A stretch of DNA of 64,000 nt, taken from NCBI RefSeq assembly GCF_001854125.1, contig NZ_CP017715.1, forward strand, positions 62,001 to 126,000, in the 5' to 3' direction. Source of the stretch: Marinobacter salinus. GTDB taxonomy: Bacteria; Pseudomonadota; Gammaproteobacteria; Pseudomonadales; Oleiphilaceae. The translations under genes and the position numbers were made by a program. This document shows positions 52,375 through 58,711 of this stretch, in pieces (position 1 is the first letter of the stretch; each line of letters opens with the position of its first letter). The notes beneath the pieces were generated by a model. It ran no database searches, was not told where the DNA came from, and saw only the letters and a list, made by a program, of their open reading frames with translations.

Positions 52375-52396
52375 TAAACCGGGAAAGATTTATTTT
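52375..52396 (+). repeat. Repeat R4 (degenerate)
   Basis: TAAACCGGGAAAGATTTATT followed by TT; first of two tandem degenerate copies. Confidence 0.65.
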
Positions 52397-52398
52397 GG

Positions 52399-52421
52399 TA
52401 ATCCGGGAAAGGTCTATTTTT
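52399..52421 (+). repeat. Repeat R5 (degenerate)
   Basis: TAATCCGGGAAAGGTCTATT followed by TTT. It contains the stop codon of the NYN gene (minus strand). Confidence 0.6.
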
Positions 52422-53160
52422 CAGGGCTCTTGATGTAGAAAACATTCTTATCCCGCACACTCATCTCGAAGAGCTCACTGGCTCGGATAAGATCGCTCAG
52501 CTTCTTGTACCCGTAGTTCACGGGGGAGAAAGAGCTGTTATTGGAAATGTACTGGCCAACCTTGCCCAGATGGGCCCAACCATCATCATCAGCAGTCTGT
52601 TCCACCGCAGTTCGTAGGGTCCGCACCAGCAAGGTGTCGCCCCTCAGTTTGTTCCGTCCCCACTTGGTTTCGACGCTTGGTTTTGGCGTGCCGCCGTTGC
52701 TGACGTTATCCGGTTCCTCAGTATCCTCGCGAAGGTTCTCTGTGTAGATGAATTGCGAGCAGGCGTTCACGAAGGGCATTGGGGTTTTGCGCTCGCCGAA
52801 GCCAAAGACTGGTAGGCCGGCCTCAAGGATTCGCATGACCAGGGGCGTAAAGTCGGAATCGCTGGTCATGAGGGCGAACGCATCGACGTTCCCGCTGTAG
52901 AGCAGGTCCATGGCGTCAATGATCATTGAGGCATCGGTAGCGTTCTTGCCGGTTGTATAGGCAAACTGCTGAACCGGTCGGATGGCGTTAGCGTGAAGCT
53001 TTTCGATCCAGCCTCCTAGTTGCGGACCGTTCCAGTTTCCGTGGGCATGGCGCACGTTCACAGCCCCGTATTTGGCGAGTTCCTGGAGTACCCCTTCGAT
53101 GGATTGGTGACTGACGTTGTCACAGTCGATGAGTAGAGCGATTTTGTAGTTGCTGTTCAT
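52414..53160 (-). CDS. NYN-domain ribonuclease-like protein with C-terminal LOTUS/OST-HTH domain
   Basis: 248 residues. NYN (PIN-like) domain at about 5-140: ALLIDCDNVS with Asp12 and Asp14, ATDASMIIDAMDLL with Asp76, and TSDSDFTPLV with Asp101 and Asp103, the acidic metal site of LabA/MARF1-type RNases. After an acidic linker the segment WAHLGKVGQYISNNSSFSPVNYGYKKL (about 195-240) is an OST-HTH/LOTUS RNA-binding domain. The combination is known from bacteria and animals and suggests RNA cleavage. The stop codon TAG lies inside repeat R5. Confidence 0.88.
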   Translation of the reverse strand: MNSNYKIALLIDCDNVSHQSIEGVLQELAKYGAVNVRHAHGNWNGPQLGGWIEKLHANAIRPVQQFAYTTGKNATDASMIIDAMDLLYSGNVDAFALMTSDSDFTPLVMRILEAGLPVFGFGERKTPMPFVNACSQFIYTENLREDTEEPDNVSNGGTPKPSVETKWGRNKLRGDTLLVRTLRTAVEQTADDDGWAHLGKVGQYISNNSSFSPVNYGYKKLSDLIRASELFEMSVRDKNVFYIKSPEK

Positions 53161-53248
53161 CGTGTTTGAGCTGTCCTTGTCTCAGATGGTGGTCCTGAAT
53201 ACTAGCAGTAAAGCCGGAACCGCAGAAAACGTGCCCGGTTTCTGTTCT

Positions 53249-54049
53249 CTATTTCGAACAAGTATACAAAAAGCGCAACAATCGCCTCTCGCTCGTTAAC
53301 CTGTGAACGCCGGCCAAAAATCGCTGCACTCCCAGAAAATTCTCCTCACCCTCACAGGCAATCAGTGCATCTTTTCGTTTTTCGCGCGCATCGTGCCAAC
53401 GTTTAGACAATAGAGCAGAATTCTCCGTGGTATCACGAGCTTCAAGAAGCTTGAGACCGGATTCTTGTATTAATTGCTCATTGATACCAGGGGGGCTAAA
53501 AAAATACATACCGTCTGGGCATCGAGTCTCAAGCTCTTCATATGAAATCAGTCCGCCAATAACTAAAGCGTCACTAAAAACGAATCTCCCACCAGATTTG
53601 AGCAACCTTTGTGTGTTGGAGAGAACTTCTCTTCGAAGAGGGACATGACACATGACATCAGTGGAATAAATGGCGTCAAACGAATTATCCTCATAGGGTA
53701 GTTCTTTAGACGCATCGTGTTGTTCAAATTTTACGATGTCGGTGACCTTTTCATTTTCGGCCAAAGCATTAGCCGTTTTCACGCCCGACGCATTTATCTC
53801 AAACCCTACAACCCGACAGCCTATACGTTTTGCCAGGCCTACAGCGTACCCCCCAGATCCACACCCTATGTCCAGGACCGATGAATCAGAGGTCAACTGA
53901 AGTAACTCAGGTATCTCGTGAGATTCTGCAGTCGAAACCCAACTGGTTTGCCCATAGTCCTCGCCATATGTCTCCCGCCGGATCTCGCTGTAGGTTTCCA
54001 GCGAGTAATTGCTGTACGAGCTATTGTAGAGATCGATATTTTTGCTCAT
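53249..54049 (-). CDS. SAM-dependent methyltransferase (class I)
   Basis: 266 residues. Motif I VLDIGCGSGGYAVGLA at about 60-75, acidic motif II GFEIN, DAIYSTDVMCHV and LKSGGRFVFSDALV are typical of small-molecule methyltransferases of the UbiE/sarcosine type. No transit sequence. Starts ATG 54049 after AGGAAAGAGC. Substrate unknown. It lies alone between NYN and repeat-rich sequence. Confidence 0.82.
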   Translation of the reverse strand: MSKNIDLYNSSYSNYSLETYSEIRRETYGEDYGQTSWVSTAESHEIPELLQLTSDSSVLDIGCGSGGYAVGLAKRIGCRVVGFEINASGVKTANALAENEKVTDIVKFEQHDASKELPYEDNSFDAIYSTDVMCHVPLRREVLSNTQRLLKSGGRFVFSDALVIGGLISYEELETRCPDGMYFFSPPGINEQLIQESGLKLLEARDTTENSALLSKRWHDAREKRKDALIACEGEENFLGVQRFLAGVHRLTSERRLLRFLYTCSK

Positions 54050-54080
54050 GAGCTCTTTCCTCTTTGTGCTGCTGACTTTG

Positions 54081-54104
54081 GAAAACCGGGACAGATTTAT
54101 TTTT
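54081..54104 (+). repeat. GAAAACCGGGACAG-type repeat R6
   Basis: Consensus GAAAACCGGGACAGATTTAT then TTTT, 31 bases upstream of the methyltransferase start. The 175 bases to R7 begin with GCGACTTCTCTTGTGGCTCA, also seen after R8 and, inverted, between R13 and R14; the rest shows a CCTGAT/ATCAGG dyad and no gene. Confidence 0.9.
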
Positions 54105-54279
54105 GCGACTTCTCTTGTGGCTCAGAACTCATTTGAGGTACTTGTTGCCTCTTGCCCTCATAGCGGGCCTGATCAGGCCGTCGAGCATTAACGCCCGTTT
54201 AATCAGGCAACCCGGAACGCTTCTCTGGTGTCATTTCCTAGTTCACTATAGCAACGCTGATCTGCCTGGCCACGCGCAC

Positions 54280-54302
54280 GAAAACCGGGACAGATTTATT
54301 TT
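54280..54302 (+). repeat. GAAAACCGGGACAG-type repeat R7
   Basis: Consensus GAAAACCGGGACAGATTTAT then TTT. Followed directly by the duplicated cytochrome c 3' fragment. Confidence 0.9.
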
Positions 54303-54407
54303 AGCGAGTGTGAATGCTCACCGAGCAGATAGTTAACCAGGGCATTCAGGCTTTCTTCCGACATTCGCCACCGTGGCATCGTATCGTTCAGTGGTTCACC
54401 ATCGGGG
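54303..54407 (-). pseudogene. Duplicated 3' fragment of the cytochrome c gene
   Basis: 54301-54407 is identical to 55941-56047, the 3' end of the cytochrome c gene (last about 35 codons, ending in LGEHSHSLK). It sits between repeats R7 and R8 with no 5' part, so it is a recent copied scrap. Confidence 0.9.
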
Positions 54408-54408
54408 T

Positions 54409-54432
54409 GAAAACTGGGACAGATCTATTTTT
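54409..54432 (+). repeat. GAAAACCGGGACAG-type repeat R8
   Basis: GAAAACTGGGACAGATCTAT then TTTT. With R9 it forms an inward-facing pair around the intact transposase gene (54409-55258). Confidence 0.85.
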
Positions 54433-54549
54433 TCGTCTTCTCTGATGGCCCAGCGCTAAAGTAAGTCACTACCAACCTCCAACGTGCTTCGGTTAATATC
54501 GGCGTTCAGCGCAGAAAGGATTCTGTGTTTCAAAAGCAAGGAGGAGCTG

Positions 54550-55242
54550 ATGCCAAGACAGGCCAGGGTGATTGTGCCCGGTTTTCCCCACCATATTGTC
54601 CAGCGCGGTCATAACCGACAACCCGTGTTTGTCGAACGTCGTGATTTTGAGTACTACCTGGCGAATCTTCAGGAATGGAAGCAGGTCTATGAACTGGAGG
54701 TGTTCAGTTACTGCTTGATGACGAACCATGTGCATTTGGTCGTTTATGCGAACGACAACGTGACAGCCATCCCTCAATTGATGAAACGCCTTGCTGGGCG
54801 GCAGACCCGTTTTTTGAATGCTCTTGAAAAACGCAGTGGCTCGCTGTGGGAGGGTCGTTACAAGATTAGTCCGATTGATACGGATGCCTACTTGTTGGCA
54901 TGTTGTCGTTATGTGGAGCTCAATCCTGTTAAAGCAGGAATGGTGGATAGCGCTGAATCCTATGAGTGGTCGAGTTATTCTGCACGTGTGGGATTGTCCC
55001 CTTGCCATTGGCTGGATGAACCAGACACTTTTCGGGCTCTGGCAGGCAACCATGAGATGCGGGTTGAGGCCTATCGGCAGTTTGTTGAGCAGAAAAATGA
55101 TTTACAGTCAGATGAGTTGATTCGCTCGGCGATCAATAGCAACAAGCTGACTGGTGGCAACAAGTTCGTCGATGAAATAGAAAAGCGCATCGGTATCAGA
55201 GTTGAAACGCGGAAGCCGGGTAGGCCGGCCTCTGGAAAATAA
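54550..55242 (+). CDS. REP-associated tyrosine transposase (RAYT, IS200-like Y1)
   Basis: 230 residues, intact. MPRQARVIVPGFPHHIVQRG is the family start; the HUH motif TNHVHLVVY has His60 and His62, and CCRYVELNPVKAGM has the catalytic Tyr121. Such enzymes nick single-stranded DNA at REP hairpins and spread the repeats rather than themselves. ATG 54550 has GGAGGAGCTG; a longer in-frame start at 54484 is unlikely. The stop TAA lies inside repeat R9, so the repeat is fused to the gene end. A 5' fragment at 47147 shows a second, broken copy. Confidence 0.92.
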   Translation: MPRQARVIVPGFPHHIVQRGHNRQPVFVERRDFEYYLANLQEWKQVYELEVFSYCLMTNHVHLVVYANDNVTAIPQLMKRLAGRQTRFLNALEKRSGSLWEGRYKISPIDTDAYLLACCRYVELNPVKAGMVDSAESYEWSSYSARVGLSPCHWLDEPDTFRALAGNHEMRVEAYRQFVEQKNDLQSDELIRSAINSNKLTGGNKFVDEIEKRIGIRVETRKPGRPASGK

Positions 55243-55258
55243 ATCTGTCCCGGTTTTC
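55236..55258 (-). repeat. GAAAACCGGGACAG-type repeat R9 (inverted)
   Basis: Reverse-strand consensus copy that supplies the TAA stop of the transposase gene. Confidence 0.9.
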
Positions 55259-55323
55259 CATACACGTCCGGTGATCTTATCTTGAGCAAATCGCCGCTGC
55301 CGTCAGGATAGTGTTCAGCCATT

Positions 55324-55356
55324 AACAATCGGCACATGTCTGCGCCGATTGTTTTC
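55324..55356. terminator. Bidirectional terminator-like hairpin
   Basis: Perfect ten-base stem AACAATCGGC/GCCGATTGTT with a ten-base loop, followed by TTC on the plus strand. It lies between the convergent transposase and coiled-coil genes. Confidence 0.75.
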
Positions 55357-55377
55357 AAGCTGGGTTTAGCAGGAGGC

Positions 55378-55665
55378 TTATTTGAAGCGAGAGGTTGCAG
55401 AGCTGAACGCGCTGCTTACTGAGTCCCAAGCGCTGTCAACGCCCGCTTTAAGATCTTCCCAGGCATCGTCGCCAGCTTCATTTATTTCATCGAGTTTCTT
55501 GCTGACATCGTCTTTCATCGATTTCAGTTCGTCGATCTGCTTGTAATATTCCTGCTGGGTATCCGCCTCTTTGGAATCGGCTTTGGCTTTCAGCTTGTCA
55601 ATCTCGGCATTCCATTCGTCGAGCTTGGCCTGAAGTTTTTTAACGTAAGTATCTTTCATGCTCAT
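55378..55665 (-). CDS. Small coiled-coil protein
   Basis: 95 residues from ATG 55665 (GGGA nine bases upstream; ATG codons at 55659, 55671 and 55674 are alternatives). Almost entirely charged helix: KDTYVKKLQAKLDEWNAEID, then KAKADSKEAD and KDDVSKKLDEINEAGDDAWED, followed by a Ser/Ala-rich end. It resembles stress-related coiled-coil proteins (sll1863-like) of unknown role. No signal peptide. Confidence 0.7.
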   Translation of the reverse strand: MSMKDTYVKKLQAKLDEWNAEIDKLKAKADSKEADTQQEYYKQIDELKSMKDDVSKKLDEINEAGDDAWEDLKAGVDSAWDSVSSAFSSATSRFK

Positions 55666-55818
55666 TATCATCATTCCCTGTGAGCGCGCCCTTCGAGGGC
55701 AAAATGGGCCGTGACGCTGCATTGCCAATCTTTGGCAGGTCTTGGCTGAATCGAATTTACTCCCAGCCCCCAGACTAATCAACGTTTATTACAGCCTAGC
55801 CAGAGGCACCCCCGACAA

Positions 55819-55893
55819 CTACTCATTGGCCACCTTCTTAAGCCATTCCACGCCAAAGCGCACACCAAAACCCTGCAAGTCAGTCGGTATCAG
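55819..55893 (-). pseudogene. Unrecognised coding-like 3' scrap
   Basis: On the minus strand a short open end, LIPTDLQGFGVRFGVEWLKK plus VANE and a stop, starts abruptly at repeat R10. It reads like a protein C-terminus but I cannot assign a family; chance is possible. Confidence 0.35.
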
Positions 55894-55905
55894 GAAAACC
55901 GGCAG

Positions 55906-55928
55906 GAAAACCGGGACAGATTTATTTT
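55906..55928 (+). repeat. GAAAACCGGGACAG-type repeat R10 with partial tandem copies
   Basis: Full copy with a broken GAAAACCGG at 55893-55901 before it and a second GATTTATTTTAGCG block at 55933-55946 after it. The TAA stop of the cytochrome c gene is inside the latter. Confidence 0.9.
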
Positions 55929-55935
55929 AGCGGAT

Positions 55936-56478
55936 TTATTTTAGCGAGTGTGAATGCTCACCGAGCAGATAGTTAACCAGGGCATTCAGGCTTTCTTCCG
56001 ACATTCGCCACCGTGGCATCGTATCGTTCAGTGGTTCACCATCGGGGCCAATGCCGTTCACGATGGCGTTTTTTAGCGATGATTCGTCGTAGGATGCGTG
56101 GTCGTGGCCATCATTGTGCTCTTTCTCTAATGCCCCATGCGTTAAAGCCGGAGCCACCTCCCAGAATCGCGGCCACATGATCGCGCCGCCTTCCTTGTCA
56201 GCACCGTGGCAAGTGGCACAGCTGCCACCATGCATCTGCATATGATGGTGCCCACCAACAGGACGGATCTGCTCACCGGAGCTTGAAATGCCGGTAAAAT
56301 AGAGGCGTTCCCCTTCACTGCTGAAGCTCGAGGGGGCATTCTCAACGCCATAGCGACCATGGTTGGTCTCCATGCATCCGGAAACTCCCGCCGCGACAAA
56401 GGCAAGCACCAATACGTTCCTAATCCAATTGTGTTTCACTGTTTCAGTTGGCTCCTTTGCCCCGGGAAAATGCTTCAT
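55936..56478 (-). CDS. Class I cytochrome c, lipoprotein-like
   Basis: 180 residues from ATG 56478 (a TTG six bases earlier is open in frame). The hydrophobic segment NVLVLAFVAAGVSGC ends in a lipobox-like GVSGC, so it is probably a membrane-anchored periplasmic lipoprotein. One haem site CATCH with preceding His/Met-rich MQMHGG and a distal TMPRWRMSEESLNALVNYL that can provide the Met ligand. His-rich loops (HNDGHDHASYD) are unusual. Electron partner unknown. Its 3' end has been duplicated at 54303-54407, and its stop lies in repeat sequence. Confidence 0.82.
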   Translation of the reverse strand: MKHFPGAKEPTETVKHNWIRNVLVLAFVAAGVSGCMETNHGRYGVENAPSSFSSEGERLYFTGISSSGEQIRPVGGHHHMQMHGGSCATCHGADKEGGAIMWPRFWEVAPALTHGALEKEHNDGHDHASYDESSLKNAIVNGIGPDGEPLNDTMPRWRMSEESLNALVNYLLGEHSHSLK

Positions 56479-56532
56479 GTTCAAGTTTTGCGTATCGTAA
56501 CTCTGGCTTGGGAGCGATAGCGAGCAGAAGTA

Positions 56533-56555
56533 GAAAACCGGGACAGATCTATTTT
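56533..56555 (+). repeat. GAAAACCGGGACAG-type repeat R11
   Basis: GAAAACCGGGACAGATCTAT then TTT. With R12 it forms an inward-facing pair around the thioredoxin gene, 446 bases overall. Confidence 0.9.
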
Positions 56556-56603
56556 CCAGTTTCCGTATTGTTCCTGGCAGGCCAGCAATTGCCGGCGCCG
56601 GCC

Positions 56604-56927
56604 TTAGTGAGTTTTTAGCAGTGCATCTTCGATGTCGCTGCTGTCTTCTGGGCGGACGACCCGCGCTATTTCTTCACCATCCTTCAAAAAAATCAGGGTC
56701 GGCCAGAGCTTAACGCCAAACGTCCGCCCCAATCTGCGGCCTTTGCCATCCTCAACCTTCACATGCGGAACGTCTGGGTGATTGTCCATTGCCGCCTTGA
56801 TGTCCGCCTGAGCACCCTGGCAGATCCCGCACCAGTTGGTGCCGAATTCGATCACCATTGGGCCCGTGCTATGGTCCAGCTCATCACGGCTCAGGGTTTC
56901 GGGTGTATATCGGCTGGTGTACGCCAT
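56604..56927 (-). CDS. Thioredoxin-family protein
   Basis: 107 residues, cytosolic thioredoxin fold: GPMVIEFGTNWCGICQGAQAD with the active site WCGIC near residues 31-35, and LWPTLIFLKDGEEIARV with the cis-Pro. WCGIC instead of WCGPC marks a divergent member. ATG 56927 has AAGGGGACACC upstream. The gene is enclosed by inward-facing repeats R11 and R12, the same layout as the transposase gene. Confidence 0.85.
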   Translation of the reverse strand: MAYTSRYTPETLSRDELDHSTGPMVIEFGTNWCGICQGAQADIKAAMDNHPDVPHVKVEDGKGRRLGRTFGVKLWPTLIFLKDGEEIARVVRPEDSSDIEDALLKTH

Positions 56928-56956
56928 GGTGTCCCCTTGTTGGGTTATCCGTCTGG

Positions 56957-56978
56957 AAAATAAATCTGTCCCGGTTTT
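56957..56978 (-). repeat. GAAAACCGGGACAG-type repeat R12 (inverted)
   Basis: Reverse-strand copy, 30 bases upstream of the thioredoxin start. Confidence 0.9.
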
Positions 56979-57027
56979 ACTACTGGATGCCATTGTCAGG
57001 AAATGGGCCTTCGATACAGACGACTAA
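56977..57027 (+). pseudogene. Unrecognised coding-like 3' scrap
   Basis: Directly after R12 a short open end LLLDAIVRKWAFDTDD and stop reads like a protein C-terminus. Family unknown; chance is possible. Confidence 0.3.
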
Positions 57028-57050
57028 TCAAGGGCGTTAAACTATTGTGT

Positions 57051-57218
57051 TTAGTTTCCTTTTTTGAATTTAGCTTTGCAATTGCCACTCATGCACATTG
57101 CACAGTAGTGCTCACGGTCCTCGTGTTTGGTGCCTTCTGTGATCTTGATGCCACAGCCGTTGCAGAGCAGGATGGCAACGTCTCCGTCAAGTTTTACGAT
57201 TGCGTGTTCGTATTTCAT
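57051..57218 (-). CDS. Small zinc-ribbon-like protein
   Basis: 55-residue frame missed by length cut-offs: MKYEHAIVKLDGDVAILLCN, GCGI, then HYCAMCMSGNCKAKFKKGN. Four or five cysteines in CNGC/CAMC spacing suggest one zinc ribbon. No strong ribosome site is visible. Function unknown. It is divergent from the MscS gene, 104 bases away. Confidence 0.6.
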   Translation of the reverse strand: MKYEHAIVKLDGDVAILLCNGCGIKITEGTKHEDREHYCAMCMSGNCKAKFKKGN

Positions 57219-57322
57219 AAGATCGTTCGCGACAGATGTATTTCTTGAATCCTATACTGTTTAGAGGCTGAATGCTGCCAGGTGCGGCCAGTTACTGAAT
57301 TCTCGCTACTCCGGAGTTGTCG

Positions 57323-58594
57323 ATGGTGGAAAACTGGCAGGATTTGCTGGTGGCCATGCAGGAAATACGCTTGCAGGATGTTATCCCGCAGGCCGCGGTT
57401 CTGGTGTTTGCGGGGCTGGCTGCGTTCTATCTGCATCGTCTCATTGCCCGGCATACCGCTGCCGATTCCCAGGGCGTGCGACACCTGACGCAACGCGCCA
57501 TCCAGCGCCTTGCCTTTCCAATCTCGATGCTGGTGGTGGTTCTGCTGGGGCGCGCGTTACTTGCCGCGCTGAATCAGGCCTATTGGGCCCTGGATCTGGC
57601 TGTCCCGCTGCTGATCTCGTTCGCCCTGATCCGCACCCTGGTGTATATGTTGCGCAAGGGGATGCGAAGCGGCCCCTTGGTCAAGGCTTCGGAAAATGTC
57701 ATCAGTACCCTCATCTGGCTGGTGGTGGGCCTGCATCTCGTGGGCTTGCTGCCCGGATTGCTTGAGGCCATGGATAGCCTGGCCTTCTCTGTGGGCGAGC
57801 TGCGCATATCCCTGTTGGCGGTCATCAAGCTGCTCCTGCTGATGGGCCTTGTGTTAGTGGTTGCCATATGGCTCTCGGGCCTTATCGATCGGCGACTGTC
57901 CCGGTTGCCGTACCTGAGCCCCGGCGCGGCCGTGGGTTTCTCCAAAGTCAGCAAGCTGGTGCTGATCACCGTTGCTGGGTTGTCCGTTCTTAATCTGGTC
58001 GGTATTGATCTCACGGCGCTCGCGGTGTTCGGCGGTGCCCTGGGTGTTGGCCTTGGCTTCGGCTTGCAGCGTATTGCCAGCAATTTCATCAGCGGTTTTA
58101 TTCTTGTGTTCGACCGCTCGATTCGCCCCGGTGATGTGGTCAGCGTCGGTGAGAAGTTCGGCTGGGTGGTCGCACTGCATGCCCGCTACGTGGTGGTGCG
58201 CAATCGCGACGGCGTGGAGACGCTCATTCCCAACGAAAACCTGATTACCACTGAGGTGATTAACTGGTCTTATTCGGACCCCAACGTGCGCCTGAAGATC
58301 CCGGTTTCAGTAAGCTACAGTGATGACGTGGAGCGTGCCATGGCCATCATGCTGGAGATCGCCCGGGAGCACCCCCGGGTGATTCCGGATCCCGAGCCGG
58401 TGTGCCGGTTAACAGAGTTTGGTGACAATGGCATTCATCTGGAAGCTCGGGTCTGGGTCGCAGACCCGCAAGCAGGTTTCGGTAGCGTAAGCTCTGACAT
58501 CAATCTGGAGATCTGGCGCCGATTCAAGCAAGAAGGCATCACCATCCCGTTCCCGCAACAAGATCTTTACATCAAGGAAGTGCCAGCGAAATAA
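57323..58594 (+). CDS. MscS-family mechanosensitive channel
   Basis: 423 residues from ATG 57323 (CGGAG seven bases upstream; the TTG two codons earlier is less likely). About five hydrophobic segments, then the pore helix and lateral domain: ALAVFGGALGVGLGFGLQRIASNFISGFIL is the TM3 signature and DRSIRPGDVV the start of the beta domain, followed by a C-terminal alpha/beta cap. Inner membrane; releases solutes on hypo-osmotic shock. No added sensor domain. Confidence 0.93.
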   Translation: MVENWQDLLVAMQEIRLQDVIPQAAVLVFAGLAAFYLHRLIARHTAADSQGVRHLTQRAIQRLAFPISMLVVVLLGRALLAALNQAYWALDLAVPLLISFALIRTLVYMLRKGMRSGPLVKASENVISTLIWLVVGLHLVGLLPGLLEAMDSLAFSVGELRISLLAVIKLLLLMGLVLVVAIWLSGLIDRRLSRLPYLSPGAAVGFSKVSKLVLITVAGLSVLNLVGIDLTALAVFGGALGVGLGFGLQRIASNFISGFILVFDRSIRPGDVVSVGEKFGWVVALHARYVVVRNRDGVETLIPNENLITTEVINWSYSDPNVRLKIPVSVSYSDDVERAMAIMLEIAREHPRVIPDPEPVCRLTEFGDNGIHLEARVWVADPQAGFGSVSSDINLEIWRRFKQEGITIPFPQQDLYIKEVPAK

Positions 58595-58608
58595 TCATGG
58601 GGAATCCG

Positions 58609-58632
58609 GCAAAATCGGGACAGGGTTATTTT
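58609..58632 (+). repeat. Repeat R13 (degenerate)
   Basis: GCAAAATCGGGACAGGGTTA then TTTT, 15 bases past the MscS stop. Faces R14 across 22 bases holding CTGAGCCACCAGAGACGCCG. Confidence 0.65.
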
Positions 58633-58654
58633 TCCTGAGCCACCAGAGACGCCG

Positions 58655-58676
58655 CGAAAATAGATCCCGGTTTCAC
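58655..58676 (-). repeat. Repeat R14 (degenerate, inverted)
   Basis: Reverse-strand GTGAAACCGGGATCTATTTT, four bases deleted in the centre. R13, the conserved spacer and R14 together look like a paired-REP (REPIN-type) element. Confidence 0.6.
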
Positions 58677-58711
58677 TTGGCAGCAGGTTGGCGGCATCCT
58701 GGGCCCGACGG

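Larger units (their letters stand above)
54409..55258. mobile_element. Candidate RAYT unit: transposase between inward-facing repeats
   Basis: 850 bases from R8 to R9. The ends are inverted copies of the same repeat, their T-rich sides facing the transposase gene. An incomplete derivative of the left part, including the 5' end of the gene, occurs at 47147-47323. RAYT genes are usually single-copy and act on REP-type repeats, which fits the many repeats nearby. Confidence 0.65.

Noticed and set aside
54105..54279. A gene between R6 and R7
   Set aside because: No frame over 30 codons with a start and no recognisable scrap in either strand.
57003..57248. 81-codon plus-strand frame opposite the zinc-ribbon gene
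   Set aside because: The minus-strand frame has ordered cysteine pairs and a sensible start; the plus frame has none.
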